From Adiantum capillus-veneris (Eukaryota > Streptophyta > Polypodiopsida > Polypodiales > Pteridaceae), in assembly GCA_014529385.2 (NCBI GenBank), contig CM043953.1, positions 92,060,842 through 92,124,841 on the forward strand: 64,000 bases of DNA, given 5' to 3'. Made by a program: the position numbers and the translations under genes. Below, in pieces: positions 30,514 through 41,436 of this stretch. A model generated the notes under the pieces. The model did no database searches, was not told where the DNA came from, and saw only the letters and a list, made by a program, of their open reading frames with translations. Every line of letters starts with the position of its first letter. Position 1 is the first letter of the stretch.

Positions 30514-30621
30514 GCGTCTTGTCCATCGCACAACATGCTTGCAATGATTACAAGGACATAAGATCCTCGTTGAGAGATAGGTGTTTCGGTTGGACGGCCC
30601 CACATCCTCGTCACTACCCAT
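30514..30621 (-). pseudogene. CACTA TNP2 N-terminus (first exon start)
   Basis: ATG at 30621 on the minus strand, then MGSDEDVGPSNRNTYLSTRI and LCPCNHCKHVVRWTRR, the CPC..C cluster at the start of plant TNP2 proteins. Cut by the gag-protease element after residue ~36, and in frame with the exon resuming at 24,815. Confidence 0.82.
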
Positions 30622-30685
30622 AATGAGGGTAAAAAACTTATAACTTGAACAACAAATTTAATCTTCTATTGGCATTCTTCGTCTT

Positions 30686-30754
<69 letters not shown>

Positions 30755-31300
30755 TTCACACTGTAAACTACCTCACATTCTCTAGTCATGTCCAATCCCC
30801 GCACACCTCGGTCTAGAGGTGCACGGAGATCAGAACCACTGGGTTATAATCTCGTCTTTATTGGTCAATGCCTATATTTGTGGGTATAAGAAATCTACAC
30901 ACCCACATCTACATGATACTGCATGTAGTGGACAAAACCCCTTTGCCTCTTCTCTAGCTGTAGCATTTCACAGCATCTTAACATGTTTTCACAGTAGTTC
31001 TTTGTTTGTAGCATGCAGGTACGCCATTCTTGCAATGTAGCTGATGTATGCTCAAGGCACTCAATTCTTACTCTAGATTTGACGGGATGTGGTGTGTGTG
31101 CGTGTGTGTGTGACCCTTGGAATCGTCATCTTGCATCACTAATTTCTGTGTCGGCTCAATTTTCTCTTCCATTAGCTGAACATGACGGCTTATTGTACGG
31201 TAGCAGCAGTCGAACATGCAGGTGGAATTGCTGGTCCGTATGGACTGTCGAGGCTGTGAGCATAGGAAATTTTCTTGCCATTTCTTCTAACCTTAAAACG
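30622..31300. other. CACTA region upstream of the transposase start
   Basis: No gene seen. Contains a (TC)n tract at about 30,690-30,751. Should include the transposase promoter (minus strand). Confidence 0.5.
30690..30751. repeat. (TC)n microsatellite
   Basis: About 60 bp of TC dinucleotides. Confidence 0.97.
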
Positions 31301-31624
31301 ATAAAAAGAAGAAAATGGTATAACCTTTCTATCACCCAAGTGTGGTAGATTGGTTATGCCAATTCCCTCTTCAATAACAGGTAAATAACCTAAATCTAAT
31401 CTAATAAAACGTAAATAAACCTAAATCTAATCTAATATAATGTAAATCTAAATCTAACGTAAAGTAACCTAAATTCAATCAAACGTAAATCTAACTAAAA
31501 ATAAACTTAAATCTAATCTAATTTAACTTAAATAAACCTTAATCTAATTTAACATAACTCTACATCTAACCTAATCTTTAACGTCTTTTGGGAGAGTTTC
31601 CTACGACATTAAAACTCTCTTCTT

Positions 31625-31669
<45 letters not shown>

Positions 31670-31860
31670 GCCAATAAAAAGAGAAAAATGGTATAACCTT
31701 TCTATCACCCAAGTGTGGTAGATTGGTTATGCCATTTTCCCTCTTCAATAACAGGTAAATAACCTAAATCTAATCTAATATGATGTAAATAAACCTAAAT
31801 CTAATATAATATAACGTAAATAAACCTAAATCTAATCAAACGTAAATCTAACTAAAAATA
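31301..31860. repeat. Diverged tandem repeats of the CACTA right arm (left part)
   Basis: Units start at about 31,301 and 31,674 with aaaaatggtataacc, then accaagtgtggtagattgg-type text, then runs of cctaaatctaatc. The second unit is cut by the Copia insertion at 31,861 and resumes at 40,104; further units start near 40,250 and 40,447. (TG)n runs sit between units. Confidence 0.75.
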
Positions 31861-32051
31861 TGTTGGGGTATAAAGCCCAATGTGGTCGCCTAGGTAAGTG
31901 GGCGGGCCGCCAGGTATGTACACATATTATTTTGTAAAAACCTAATAAGAACTCACTATGCTCTACACATTATAGTAGAGAGAGTTCCCATATCGTCGTG
32001 CTCTTCTTCTCGCACTCTCTCTCGCGTCGCACTTCCGCTCTTACTCCTTCA
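31861..32051 (+). repeat. 5' LTR of Copia element
   Basis: 191 bp, TG...CA, matches 39907-40098. Confidence 0.95.
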
Positions 32052-32053
32052 AC

Positions 32054-32065
32054 TGGTATCACAGC
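32054..32065 (+). other. Primer-binding site, initiator tRNA-Met type
   Basis: TGGTATCACAGC, one mismatch from the standard plant TGGTATCAGAGC. Confidence 0.9.
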
Positions 32066-33258
32066 TCAGATCGAGGCTCGGGGTAGCACTGCAGGAGGCT
32101 AGAGTCACCAACTCAGATTGGAGTGAAATTCGACAGGCGAAGACATGGTCCCAAATCTTGTGGGAAATTCCGAAGGCCTTGGTGTTCTCAGAATTTCATT
32201 CAGAGGTCATCTCGGCCACCGTTCGGCTTCGACAAAGTTCTGCGCAGGCCATTTTCGACTACGTGGTCTCGACGGGTGCAGATCCGACTCTGCAAATTTG
32301 GGGTTTTTGGCCTACGACTGCAGGTGCTGAGGATATCGACACTCCCAGAGTGTTGATTTGTGGCTGTCTACACATCGAAGGACGGGTGCAGATCCGACTC
32401 TGCAAATTTGGGGTTTTTGGCCTACGACTGCAGGTGCTGAGGATATCGACACTCCTAGAGTGTTGATTTGTGGCTGTCTACACATCGAAGGACGGCTCAC
32501 AGTTCTTGGAGGCATGTCACATACGACACGGGCGCATCTACACACAGACTGTAGGCGACATCCACTAGTTCATCAGGTAGCTTGTGTTTGCTGCTTGATA
32601 TTCCAGATTTCATCCTGACATTGCAGGTACTTCCACATGGGATGTATTGTCAGAGATGATGTATGTTTGTTGAGGGTTTGATGGCTGTGAGTCACACAGC
32701 AAACAACTGCCGCAGCGGTTACAGCATACAGTGGGAAATTTGTGGATGTATGACTTTGTGGGAAGTCTATGTACTGTCAGATTTACTACAGCCTTTGTTG
32801 AGGGTCGAGTGAGGTTTTATTGAGCTGGGGGATTCTCGAATGTTGAGATCCTTTCGGTGATACAGGTCTTGGAGCGATCCCTCGAGCACCCTTAGATAGG
32901 CAGCTAGGATGTATTGACTGTGAGTTAGACAGTTGGGATTGCATCTTTGCTTTACTGCCGTTGAGGCACTGTCGCAGTCTATGCTTACAGGACAGTGACA
33001 AGACAGTGAGAGACAGTACAGGTGCAGGACAGGTTTACCCACAGCTTACAGTGTTAGAGAGACTGTTTTTTTGAGCTGTTTTTTGGTCTGTTTTTGAGTA
33101 CACCAGAGCCATTTTACAAAGGAGACTCTGCCAAAATTTATGCAGAATCTGAAGCTTTATTGGTTCATTTGACAGGTTGATATTGGTTCAGAGGTCAGTT
33201 TACATGGGAAACTCTGCTGAATTTTTCCCAGGAAAGTAAACCATTGTGAAGCGTAGCT
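32066..33258 (+). other. Copia leader
   Basis: No supported ORF. Contains a 110 bp tandem duplication and a block shared with the leader of the gag-protease Gypsy element. Confidence 0.7.
32271..32490 (+). repeat. 110 bp tandem duplication in Copia leader
   Basis: 32271-32380 and 32381-32490 are nearly identical (one visible change, cccagag/cctagag). Each copy starts gacgggtgcagatccgac. Confidence 0.95.
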
Positions 33259-34206
33259 ATGGTTGGATCACAGGACACTGCTCTTTACAATATCAAGAAG
33301 CTGGATGGAACCAATTTCCCATTGTGGAAGCAGCAGATTTGGCACGTGTTGGTACAAAAGAAGCATATAAAACCTATAAAGCTCAAGGGGATAAAACCAG
33401 AAGATATGGACGAAGATGAATGGAGCAAAATGGATGAATTGGAACTTTCTACCATTATGCTGACTTTGGCAGAAAGCGTTTACTTCAATGTAGCAGACGA
33501 GATGTCGGCTTATCAAGCATGGTTAAAGTTGAGTGATCTTTATGAGAAGCAGAGTGCAGCTTCATAGGTATACTGGCTTAAGAAGCTTGTTGACTTGAAG
33601 ATGAAAGAAGGGACACCTATGTCCAATCATCTGAATGAATTCAACACAATCTATAGTCAGTTGTCAGCTCAAGGTGTCAAGTTTGATGAACCTGTTAGAG
33701 CTATGTTCCTGTTGATCACATTGCCGGAAAGTTGGGACACTTTTCGAACAGCTTTGAGTAATTCTGCACCTCCAGATGGTTTGAACATAGCAGGTGTAGA
33801 AGGAAGTTTGCTTACTGAAGAAACCAATAGAAAGACAATGGACAAAGGCAAAGGAACAACCTTAGTTGTCAGGGGAAGGACCAAAGAAAAGTACAAAGGT
33901 GGAAAGAGGAATCAGTCTCGTAGCAAGTCCTGCAGTGCTAAAGGCAAGAGTGACATAGAATGCTACCATTGTGGCAAGAAGGGTCACATGAAAAGAGACT
34001 GCAGAGAATGGAAAGCAGAAAAAGGCAAAGAGAAAGCTGAAGACCATGGTGAGAAGAACAAGTCCTCAGTGAAGATTCAAGAAATAAATGTGACAAACAC
34101 TGTTGCAGAGGATGACAGTCTAGTGTCAGGAGACATCTACTTCTTGAAGAATACAATGGACTCAGCTCTTCTTACAGCATCTGATGGAAATGCACTGAGT
34201 GACTAG
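33259..34206 (+). pseudogene. gag: Copia gag
   Basis: ATG 33259. Copia capsid pattern: YNIKKLDGTNFPLWKQQIWH, an LADEMSAYQAW-like helix, then LKMKEGTPMSNHLNEFN, LPESWDTFRTAL and a Lys/Arg-rich stretch. Zinc knuckle CYHCGKKGHMKRDC (CX2CX4HX4C) at 33,961-34,002. In-frame TAG at 33565. The gag frame runs on through TAG 34204 into the protease, as in a single-ORF Copia polyprotein. Confidence 0.92.
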
Positions 34207-35346
34207 ATTATAGACTCAGGGGCATCACTTCATGTGTCTCCAAACAAGGAGTGGTTTACCTCTTATGTGACCACTAAAGATCATGTTCGGCTAGGCAATG
34301 GGCAGACATGTGAGATCTTAGGTGTTGGAGATGTTCAATTGAAGTTTCAGAATGGCTCTTCTTTCACGCTGAAGAATGTGAGACATGTTCCCGCAATTAC
34401 AAAGAGCTTGATCAGCACAGGTTTACTTGATGATGCTGGCTACGTCACCACTTTTGGACAGAACATGTGGAAGATATCCAAGGGTTCTATGACAGTAGCA
34501 CATGGAGTAAAGTCTGGAGGACTTTACATGATTTATGTATCAAATGTCTCTAAAAATGTAATCAATGTAACCGAGCAGCCGAACGTTTCTTTGTGGCATA
34601 GCCGGTTAGGACATATGTCCAAGAAGGGAATGGAAATCTTGTCTCGTTCTGGTTATTTGCCTGGATTTTCATTTAATGATTTTGAATTCTGTGAACATTG
34701 TCTGTATGGTAAGCAAACACATCAGCCACATAAGCATAGAAGCAGTAGAAGAGATACACAGTTGGCACTTGTTCATAGTGATTTGTGTGGACCTATGCCT
34801 AACCTATCTCTAGGGGGAGCTTCTTACTTTATGACATTTATAGATGATTACTCGAGGAAAGTATGGGTTTACTTTCTCAAGCACAAGGATGAAGCGTTTA
34901 GTGCTTTCAAAACGTTTGTGACACTTGTGGAGAATCAGAGTGGCAAGAAGCTTAAATGCTTATGCACTGACAATGGTGGAGAGTATGTTTCAAAGGCCTT
35001 TCAGGACTTTTGTGAGTCAAAAGGTATAAAACGTGAACTTACTGCTCCTTACAATCCTCCTCAAAATGGTGTTGCTGAGAGGATGAATAGGACCATACAA
35101 GAGAAGGTCAGAAGTATGTTGCCTAATGCACAACTGCCTAATGGGTTTTGGGCTGAAGCTGTATCAGCAGCTGTTCATCTTGTAAATAGATCTCCTAGCA
35201 AGGTTTTGCAGAAGGATTCAGTGCCAGAGATGGTATGGTCAGGAAAAATGCCCTCATACAAGCATCTCAGAGTCTTTGGCTGTGAGGCATATACTCACGT
35301 TCCAAAGGAATTTAGGAACAAACTTGAGCCAAAGAGTAGAAATTAG
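34207..35346 (+). pseudogene. pol: Copia protease and integrase
   Basis: Immediately after TAG 34204 (a Trp is usual in this family before IIDSGA). Protease IIDSGASLHVSPNKEWF with intact D-S-G-A. Pre-integrase zinc segment LWHSRLGHMSKKG and FCEHCLYGK. Integrase core: VHSDLCGPM (Asp), CTDNGGEYVS (Asp), NPPQNGVAERMNRTIQ (Glu), all three catalytic residues kept. Ends at TAG 35344 within SRN/CIFLGYG. Confidence 0.94.
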
Positions 35347-36844
35347 TGCATCTTTCTAGGCTATGGTAATTCTGGTGAGATGGGGTACAGACTTTGGGAT
35401 CCCGAATCTAGAAAGGTTGTCCGCAGCAATGATGTTCACTTTAATGAATCCAAATATCATTCTAAACCAGAGAGGGTTGAGGAGATTAGAAGAGTTGTCT
35501 TCCAAGAAGATGGACCTGCACGTGCAAGACAAAATGTCAGAGCTCAAGAGGAGCAAGGACAGGATAGAGTGGAACCACAGCTTGTGGCTGAGCCTGAGCC
35601 ACCTATTGTGCGTAGATCTGGACGTGTCACGCGACCTCCTGATAGGTTTGTTCCATCTATGAACTATGTGATGTTGACTGATTGCAATGAGCCTTCATGT
35701 TACAAGGAAGCAGTGCAAATGAAGGACTCCGGGAATTGGCAATTGGCCATGCAGTCAGAGATGATAGCTCTGCATAAAAACAAGACATGGAAGCTAGTTA
35801 AATTACCACAAGGCAAAAAGGCTCTACCTTGTAAATGGGTTTACAGGTATAAGATCACCGCTCATGATAGTCAGCCAAAGTACAAAGCAAGGCTTGTTGC
35901 TAAGGGCTTTAAGCAAGAACAAGGCATTGACTTTGATGAAGTCTTCTCTCCGGTGGTCAAGATGACTACATTGAGATGCTTTCTTGCATTGGTTGCCATA
36001 TTAGATTTGGTGTTGCACCAAATGGATGTCAAGACAACGTTCTTGCATGGTGATTTAGATGTGGAAATTTACATGCAGCGGCCAGAAGGGTTTGTTGAGA
36101 AAGGCAAGGAAGATTGGGTATGCCAGTTGTTAAAGAGTCTTTATGGCTTAAAACAATCATCGAGGGCATGGTACCATAAATTCCACAAGTTTATGCTTTC
36201 TCAAGGCTACAAACGTAGTGAGTTCGATCACTGTCTGTATACAAAGAAGGCTAAGGATGGTAGTTGGCTGATCCTTATTTTGTATGTGGATGACATGTTG
36301 ATTGCTGGCAAGCACTTGGAAGAAATTTCAGCTTTGAAGTCAAAGATGGCAAAATCGTTTGACATGAAAGACATGGGTGAGGCAAGTCATATACTTGGTA
36401 TGCGCATTGAGAGAGACAGATCAAAGAAGTTGATTTGGTTATCTCAAACAGAGTATATTGACAAGGTTTTGCAACGTTTCAATATGGGGAAGGGAAAGGC
36501 ATTGAGTGTTCCATTGCCACCATATGTGAAACTTAGCAAACAAGATTGTCCTGTGTCTGAGGAAGAACAGGCTGAAATGGATAACATTCCATATGCGTCT
36601 GCAGTGGGTAGTTTGATGTATGCAATGATTGCTACTCGCCCAGACATTGCATTTGCAGTGGGAGTAGTAAGTCAATACATGTCAAACCCAGGCAAGAAAC
36701 ATTGGGAGGCAGTGAAAGGAATATTGAGATACCTGAAAGCTACAAAGAGTATGCGTATATGCTATGCGAGTCAGGAGCTAATTGTAAAGGGTTTTACAGA
36801 CTCAGATTATGCAGGTGACTTAGACAACCGAAGGTCTACGTCAA
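35347..36844 (+). pseudogene. pol: Copia reverse transcriptase and start of RNase H
   Basis: Same frame after the TAG: CIFLGYGNSGEMGYRLWDP, then RT: CKWVYRYKI, YKARLVAKGFKQEQGIDFDE, MDVKTTFLHGDL (usually DVKTAFLHGDL), LYGLKQSSRAWY, and the active site LILYVDDMLIAG. SLMYAMIATRPDIAFAVG leads into RNase H with GFTDSDYAGDLDNRRSTSR. The frame is cut at 36,850 by the nested element and resumes in frame at 39,427. Confidence 0.95.
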
Positions 36845-36849
36845 GGTAT

Positions 36850-36908
36850 TGTTGGTGCAATTGGAGCTATGTAACCATGGCGGTGCAGGGAAGAAGATCC
36901 AGCAGAAG

Positions 36909-36999
<91 letters not shown>

Positions 37000-37157
37000 C
37001 GACACAGGAAAAACTCACGCTATGATTGAATTTCTTAAAGTGTAAAAACCTTACAAGTATAAAAATAGCCAAAACTTTCCATGCAAGACTTGAGCTCTAA
37101 GTGAATCTAACTTGCATGCGATAGGGGACAATGCCCACGGGCTTGACATATCTAACA
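36850..37157 (-). repeat. 3' LTR (minus strand) of gag-only Copia element
   Basis: Contains (GA)n at about 36,911-36,996. Confidence 0.93.
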
Positions 37158-37172
37158 ATCCCCCCCTCAAGC
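37158..37172 (-). other. Polypurine tract of gag-only Copia element
   Basis: atccccccctcaagc on the plus strand, so gcttgaggggggat on the element strand, abutting the LTR. Confidence 0.85.
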
Positions 37173-37525
37173 CCGAACTAGGACAAGCAACTCATGATAC
37201 CTCGAGTTTTTGGTATACTCGTCAACCATGAGTTTTAGGTTTTCTCACAACTAAGGATTTTTGGTTTATCCATAACCTGGTGCTAGGTCAGTAACCCCCC
37301 CTTGAACAGATAGGGTGTAGGTCAAAAAAATTAGCTACCAAAAGTGGAGTTTTTGGTTCACTGCCAAACCTTGGGTTTAAGGTGTACCCAGTAACCTCAT
37401 GAGGAGCGGACAAAATGGTACTTGAGAACAAAAAACGGATAAATTGGGAGGTCTTACCACTTATGGGTGGCAGTGTCTATAGCCCGTACACTTTATTTTG
37501 ACTAAATAATTTGAAAAGAGTTGAT

Positions 37526-38425
37526 CTAATAAATTTCCTCATCAACGGAATATATTGGAGATTCAGTGTCTCCCTCAACCACATGAATTTGAGTTTTACC
37601 CTTTTGAAAGCACTTATTTGATGGATGATTTGTTTTACCATAGTGAACACAAGGATTCTTCTTGAAACAGTCTTTCGTCTGATGATTGTTGCGCCCACAA
37701 ATGGCACAAGTTTTGGTTCCATTGAATGGTCGAGATGAAGCTGCTGTAGCAGCACATTTAGTGACTGTATATGCATTGGAAGTATCAGAAGAACTGGTGG
37801 GTGACACGGCATTCGAGACTGTATATGCCCTGGGAATAATAGTAGAATTGGTACTAAGTACCCTGCGTTCTTCTTCCTGCAATGAATTGATGATACCATC
37901 CAAGGAGGGCAACGGATCTTTCTCTTTTAAAACAGTAACAATTTGATGAAATTTGTCAGTCAAACTTTTTAACAAAATGGCTATGAGATCTTCTTCTGGT
38001 ACTGAAGCTTCGACATAAACAAGTTGAGTTCTAATACTCTTCAGTCTATTGGCTAAAGCTGCAATATTTTCATCTTCACGCATGCGGATGGAATATAATT
38101 TCATTTTTAAACTCATTTTTGAATACTTAGCTTTGGCACTGAAAAGCTTCTCTAACTCTATCCAAGCAGCACTTGAAGAATCGACATCATCCAAGTAATG
38201 AATAAAATCATCTTCTAAGGAGGTTAGGATAATACCAAAAGCTTGTTCGTCTTTCCTCTGTAGCTCAACAGATAGTGCCCTTGTAACTGCAGTGGATGTG
38301 CCGGACTCGTCGGCTGCGAGAGGCTTGACCACATTCCAAAGATTTTTTCGCATCAGATAACCTTTGACTTTAATTTGCCAGGTATGGAAACCAGATCCGT
38401 TGAATTTATCCACCTTCGAAGCCAT
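37526..38425 (-). CDS. gag: Gag of gag-only Copia element
   Basis: Intact 299-codon frame on the minus strand, ATG at 38425 (MASKVDKFNGSGFHTWQIKV). Copia capsid pattern follows: MRKNLWNVVKPL, AWIELEKLFSAKAKYSKMSL, MREDENIAALANRLKS, LIAILLKSLTDKFHQIV, then LDGIINSLQEEERRVL. Zinc knuckle CAICGRNNHQTKDC, then a second one with a missing Cys (CVHYGKTNHPSNKC; the second Cys is Tyr). It is the only ORF in this window's retroelements without a stop or frameshift. It would make particles but needs protease, RT and integrase from another element. Confidence 0.9.
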   Translation of the reverse strand: MASKVDKFNGSGFHTWQIKVKGYLMRKNLWNVVKPLAADESGTSTAVTRALSVELQRKDEQAFGIILTSLEDDFIHYLDDVDSSSAAWIELEKLFSAKAKYSKMSLKMKLYSIRMREDENIAALANRLKSIRTQLVYVEASVPEEDLIAILLKSLTDKFHQIVTVLKEKDPLPSLDGIINSLQEEERRVLSTNSTIIPRAYTVSNAVSPTSSSDTSNAYTVTKCAATAASSRPFNGTKTCAICGRNNHQTKDCFKKNPCVHYGKTNHPSNKCFQKGKTQIHVVEGDTESPIYSVDEEIY

Positions 38426-39058
38426 ATTTGAAGCTTTATAGCTTTTGATTTGACGTCATTTGAATTGTGCTCCGAGTCAGGGGTTTGTTCGATATTGAAT
38501 TGCAGAGCCGAACAAGAATCCCTTTATGTGTGAAAAACACTAACAAGGGACCATGTGGCTAGCAGCCTTTTGATATGCTCGCAAAACTGCCAAAAAATTT
38601 GACCAAAACTATGTTGGATTGCAATACAAACTGCCAAATGATAGTAGCATTTTGAAATGCATTCTCGGTGGCTCAATGATTTGCAACAGCATTTTGATAT
38701 GCAAGTAAAAGAGAGATCGCATCTACTACAGTTGGATAGACAGCATCTCAATCTGCTTGCAAAACTGTCGAAAAGCCTTCAATGCCTTTTGATATGCTGT
38801 CGTTTGTTGCATGATAGGGATGACAGCGTTTTGAGAAGCTTTACAAAGCTGCCTGTTAAAAATGATCAATCTACAGCGTTTTGAAGTGATGATGCTCACC
38901 GCCTTCCTGGAGCACCTAGGACTGCAGCGTCTTGAGAGGTGAGGCCGTCCTTGTCTGCCTGGGAAGAACCGCATGCAACACTTCAATAAAGCCCCTTTTG
39001 ATATGCACGCATGGGAGCCCGCCTGAGAGCAGCGTCTTGAGATGCTACACGCCTGTGG
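38426..39058 (-). repeat. Leader with ~10 copies of a 16 bp motif
   Basis: On the plus strand the motif cagc(a/c/g)ttttgatatgc recurs, with variants, at about 38563, 38645, 38687, 38741, 38782, 38823, 38873, 38924, 38994 and 39029. Copies start roughly 35-80 bp apart. Confidence 0.7.
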
Positions 39059-39071
39059 CTCTGATACCAGT
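39059..39071 (-). other. Primer-binding site, initiator tRNA-Met
   Basis: Minus strand TGGTATCAGAGCC, perfect match to the standard plant primer site. Confidence 0.93.
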
Positions 39072-39073
39072 TG

Positions 39074-39421
<348 letters not shown>

Positions 39422-39426
39422 GGTAT

Positions 39427-39849
39427 GTCTTTACATTGGCTGGTGGAGCAGTGTCATGGCGTTCTAGATTACAAGATTGTGTTACTCAGTCTACTACAGA
39501 GGCTGAATTTGTTGCAGCATCAGAGGCATGCAAAGAATCAATTTGGATTAATCGACTAGTAACAGATTTGGGAATCAAAGAAGAGATGCCTGTGTTATAT
39601 TGTGATAGTCAAAGTGCTATACAATTGGCTCGCAATCCAGTTTATCACTCAAAGACAAAGCATGTGGATGTGAAGTATCATTTCATTAGGGAAATGCTCG
39701 AGGATAAGAAACTTCAGCTTGTCAAAGTTCACACCACAGAAAATCTTGCTGATCTACTTACAAAAGGACTTCCCTCAGAGAGCTTTGCGCATTTTCGCAA
39801 GAATAGGTGTAGGGTAGTACATCACTTCTCTACATCTCTTGTATATTAG
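39427..39849 (+). pseudogene. pol: Copia RNase H, C-terminal part
   Basis: Continues the frame cut at 36,844: VFTLAGGAVSWRSRLQD, STTEAEFVAASEACKE (catalytic Glu), VLYCDSQSAIQLARNP (Asp), HVDVKYHFIREML, ENLADLLTKGLPSE. Ends at TAG 39847. Catalytic residues are present on both sides of the insertion. Confidence 0.93.
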
Positions 39850-39895
39850 CTTGTATAGTAGCTTCTCTCACACTTAAAGTACCACATTGGAATTT

Positions 39896-39906
39896 AAGTG
39901 GGAGGT
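39896..39906 (+). other. Polypurine tract of Copia element
   Basis: aagtgggaggt directly before the 3' LTR. Confidence 0.92.
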
Positions 39907-40098
39907 TGTTGGGGTATAAAGCCCAATGTGGTCGCCTAGGTAAGTGGGCGGGCCGCCAGGTATGTACACATATTCTTTTGTAAAAACCTAATAAGAACTC
40001 ACTATGCTCTACACATTACAGTAGAGAGAGTTCACCATATCGTCGTGCTCTTCTTCTCGCACTCTCTCTCGCGTCGCACTTCCGCTCTTACTCCTTCA
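39907..40098 (+). repeat. 3' LTR of Copia element
   Basis: 192 bp, matches 31861-32051. Confidence 0.95.
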
Positions 40099-40103
40099 AA
40101 ATA

Positions 40104-40867
40104 AACCTAAATCTAATCTAATTTAACTTAAATAAACCTAAATCTAATTTAACGTAAGTCTACATCTAACCTAATCTTTAACGTCTTTTGGGATAGTTTC
40201 CTACGGCGTTAAAACTCTCTTCTTCTTGTGTGTGTGTGTGTGTGTGCCAATAAAAAGAGAAAAATGGTATAACTTTTCTATCACCCAAGTGTGGTAGATT
40301 GGTTATGCCATTTTCCTCTTGAATAACAGGTCTTGAGTTCAACTCCTCGTCGGCTAGATTTTTAGGTCTCTTTAACTAGTTTCCTACGACGTTAAATTAA
40401 ACTCTCTTCTTCTCGGGTGTGTGTGTGGGTGTGTGTGCACGCCAAAAAAAAAGGAGAAAAATGGTATAACTTTTCTATCACCGAAGTGTGATAGATTGGT
40501 TATGCCATTTCCTTCATGAATAATAGGTCTTGAGTTCAAATCCTGTCAACTAGATCTTTAAGGTCTCTTGGGATAGTTTCCTACGATGTTAAGACTCTCT
40601 TCTTCTTCTTCTTCTTTTCTCTCTCTCTCTCTCTCTCTCCCTCTCTCTCTCTCTCTCTTTGTTTTATATATATATATATATATATCTCTATCTCTCTCTC
40701 TCTCTCTCTTTTCCTCTCTCAATGTGCGTGTGCATTCTTTGTTTATGCATGTGTGTGTGCGTTTTTGGTTTATGCATGCTCTCTCTCTCTCTCTCTTTTC
40801 CTCTCTCAATGTGTGTGTTCTTTCTTTGTTTATGCATGTGTGTGTGCATTTTTTGTTTATGCTTGTG

Positions 40868-40899
<32 letters not shown>

Positions 40900-40906
40900 A
40901 ACACAA

Positions 40907-40965
<59 letters not shown>

Positions 40966-41027
40966 AAGAGGGGAAAGGAACATGAGAGTGGGGAGAGGGA
41001 AGGAGTATACCTGGCTCTCCTTCCTCT

Positions 41028-41068
<41 letters not shown>

Positions 41069-41160
41069 GAGAAGAAAGAGAGAGAGAGAGAGGGAGAGCG
41101 TTCCTTGCTTGCTTGAGCGCGCGCCGAAAACTCAGATCTCAGATCTGAGTTTTTGGACGC
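40104..41160. repeat. CACTA right arm: tandem units and microsatellites
   Basis: Resumes the tandem units cut at 31,860 (unit starts near 40,250 and 40,447). Then dense (TC)n, (TA)n, (TG)n and (GA)n between about 40,605 and 41,100, including two near-identical blocks of tttatgcatgtgtgtgtg-type text. Reading frames of Ser-Leu or Arg-Glu here are repeat artefacts. Confidence 0.8.
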
Positions 41161-41194
41161 TCTCAGTTATTTTTTTAGCCCTGGCGGCGTTGCT

Positions 41195-41395
41195 ATAAGC
41201 GTCTCTATGAGCGTCGCTATGTTACTTGTAACATAGCGACGCCTATAGCGACGCTTATAGTGACGCTTATAGTGACGCTTATATGTTACTTGTAACATAG
41301 CGACGCCTATAGCGACGCTTATAGTGACGCTTATATGTTACTTGTAACATAGCGACGCCTATAGCGACGCCGTGCTTTTTCATGTTTGAGCGTCG
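41195..41395. repeat. CACTA subterminal repeats with a large hairpin
   Basis: Repeated gcgacgc(c/t)tatag and gtgacgcttata units. An 18 bp near-palindrome tatgttacttgtaacata occurs at 41218, 41282 and 41334. At 41211-41242 it extends to a perfect 15 bp inverted repeat with a 2 bp gap. Such subterminal repeats are where CACTA transposase-complex proteins bind in known elements. Confidence 0.85.
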
Positions 41396-41419
41396 CACTA
41401 CGAGCGCGTCACTACTATT

Positions 41420-41436
41420 AAGTACCTCTTGTAGTG
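41420..41436 (-). repeat. CACTA right terminal inverted repeat
   Basis: Minus strand CACTACAAGAGGTACTT; the plus strand ends TAGTG at 41436. The match to the family consensus start CACTACAAGA is strong. Confidence 0.88.

Noticed and set aside
32123-32618. Several short ORFs in the Copia leader
   Set aside because: They arise from the 110 bp duplication and have no family features.
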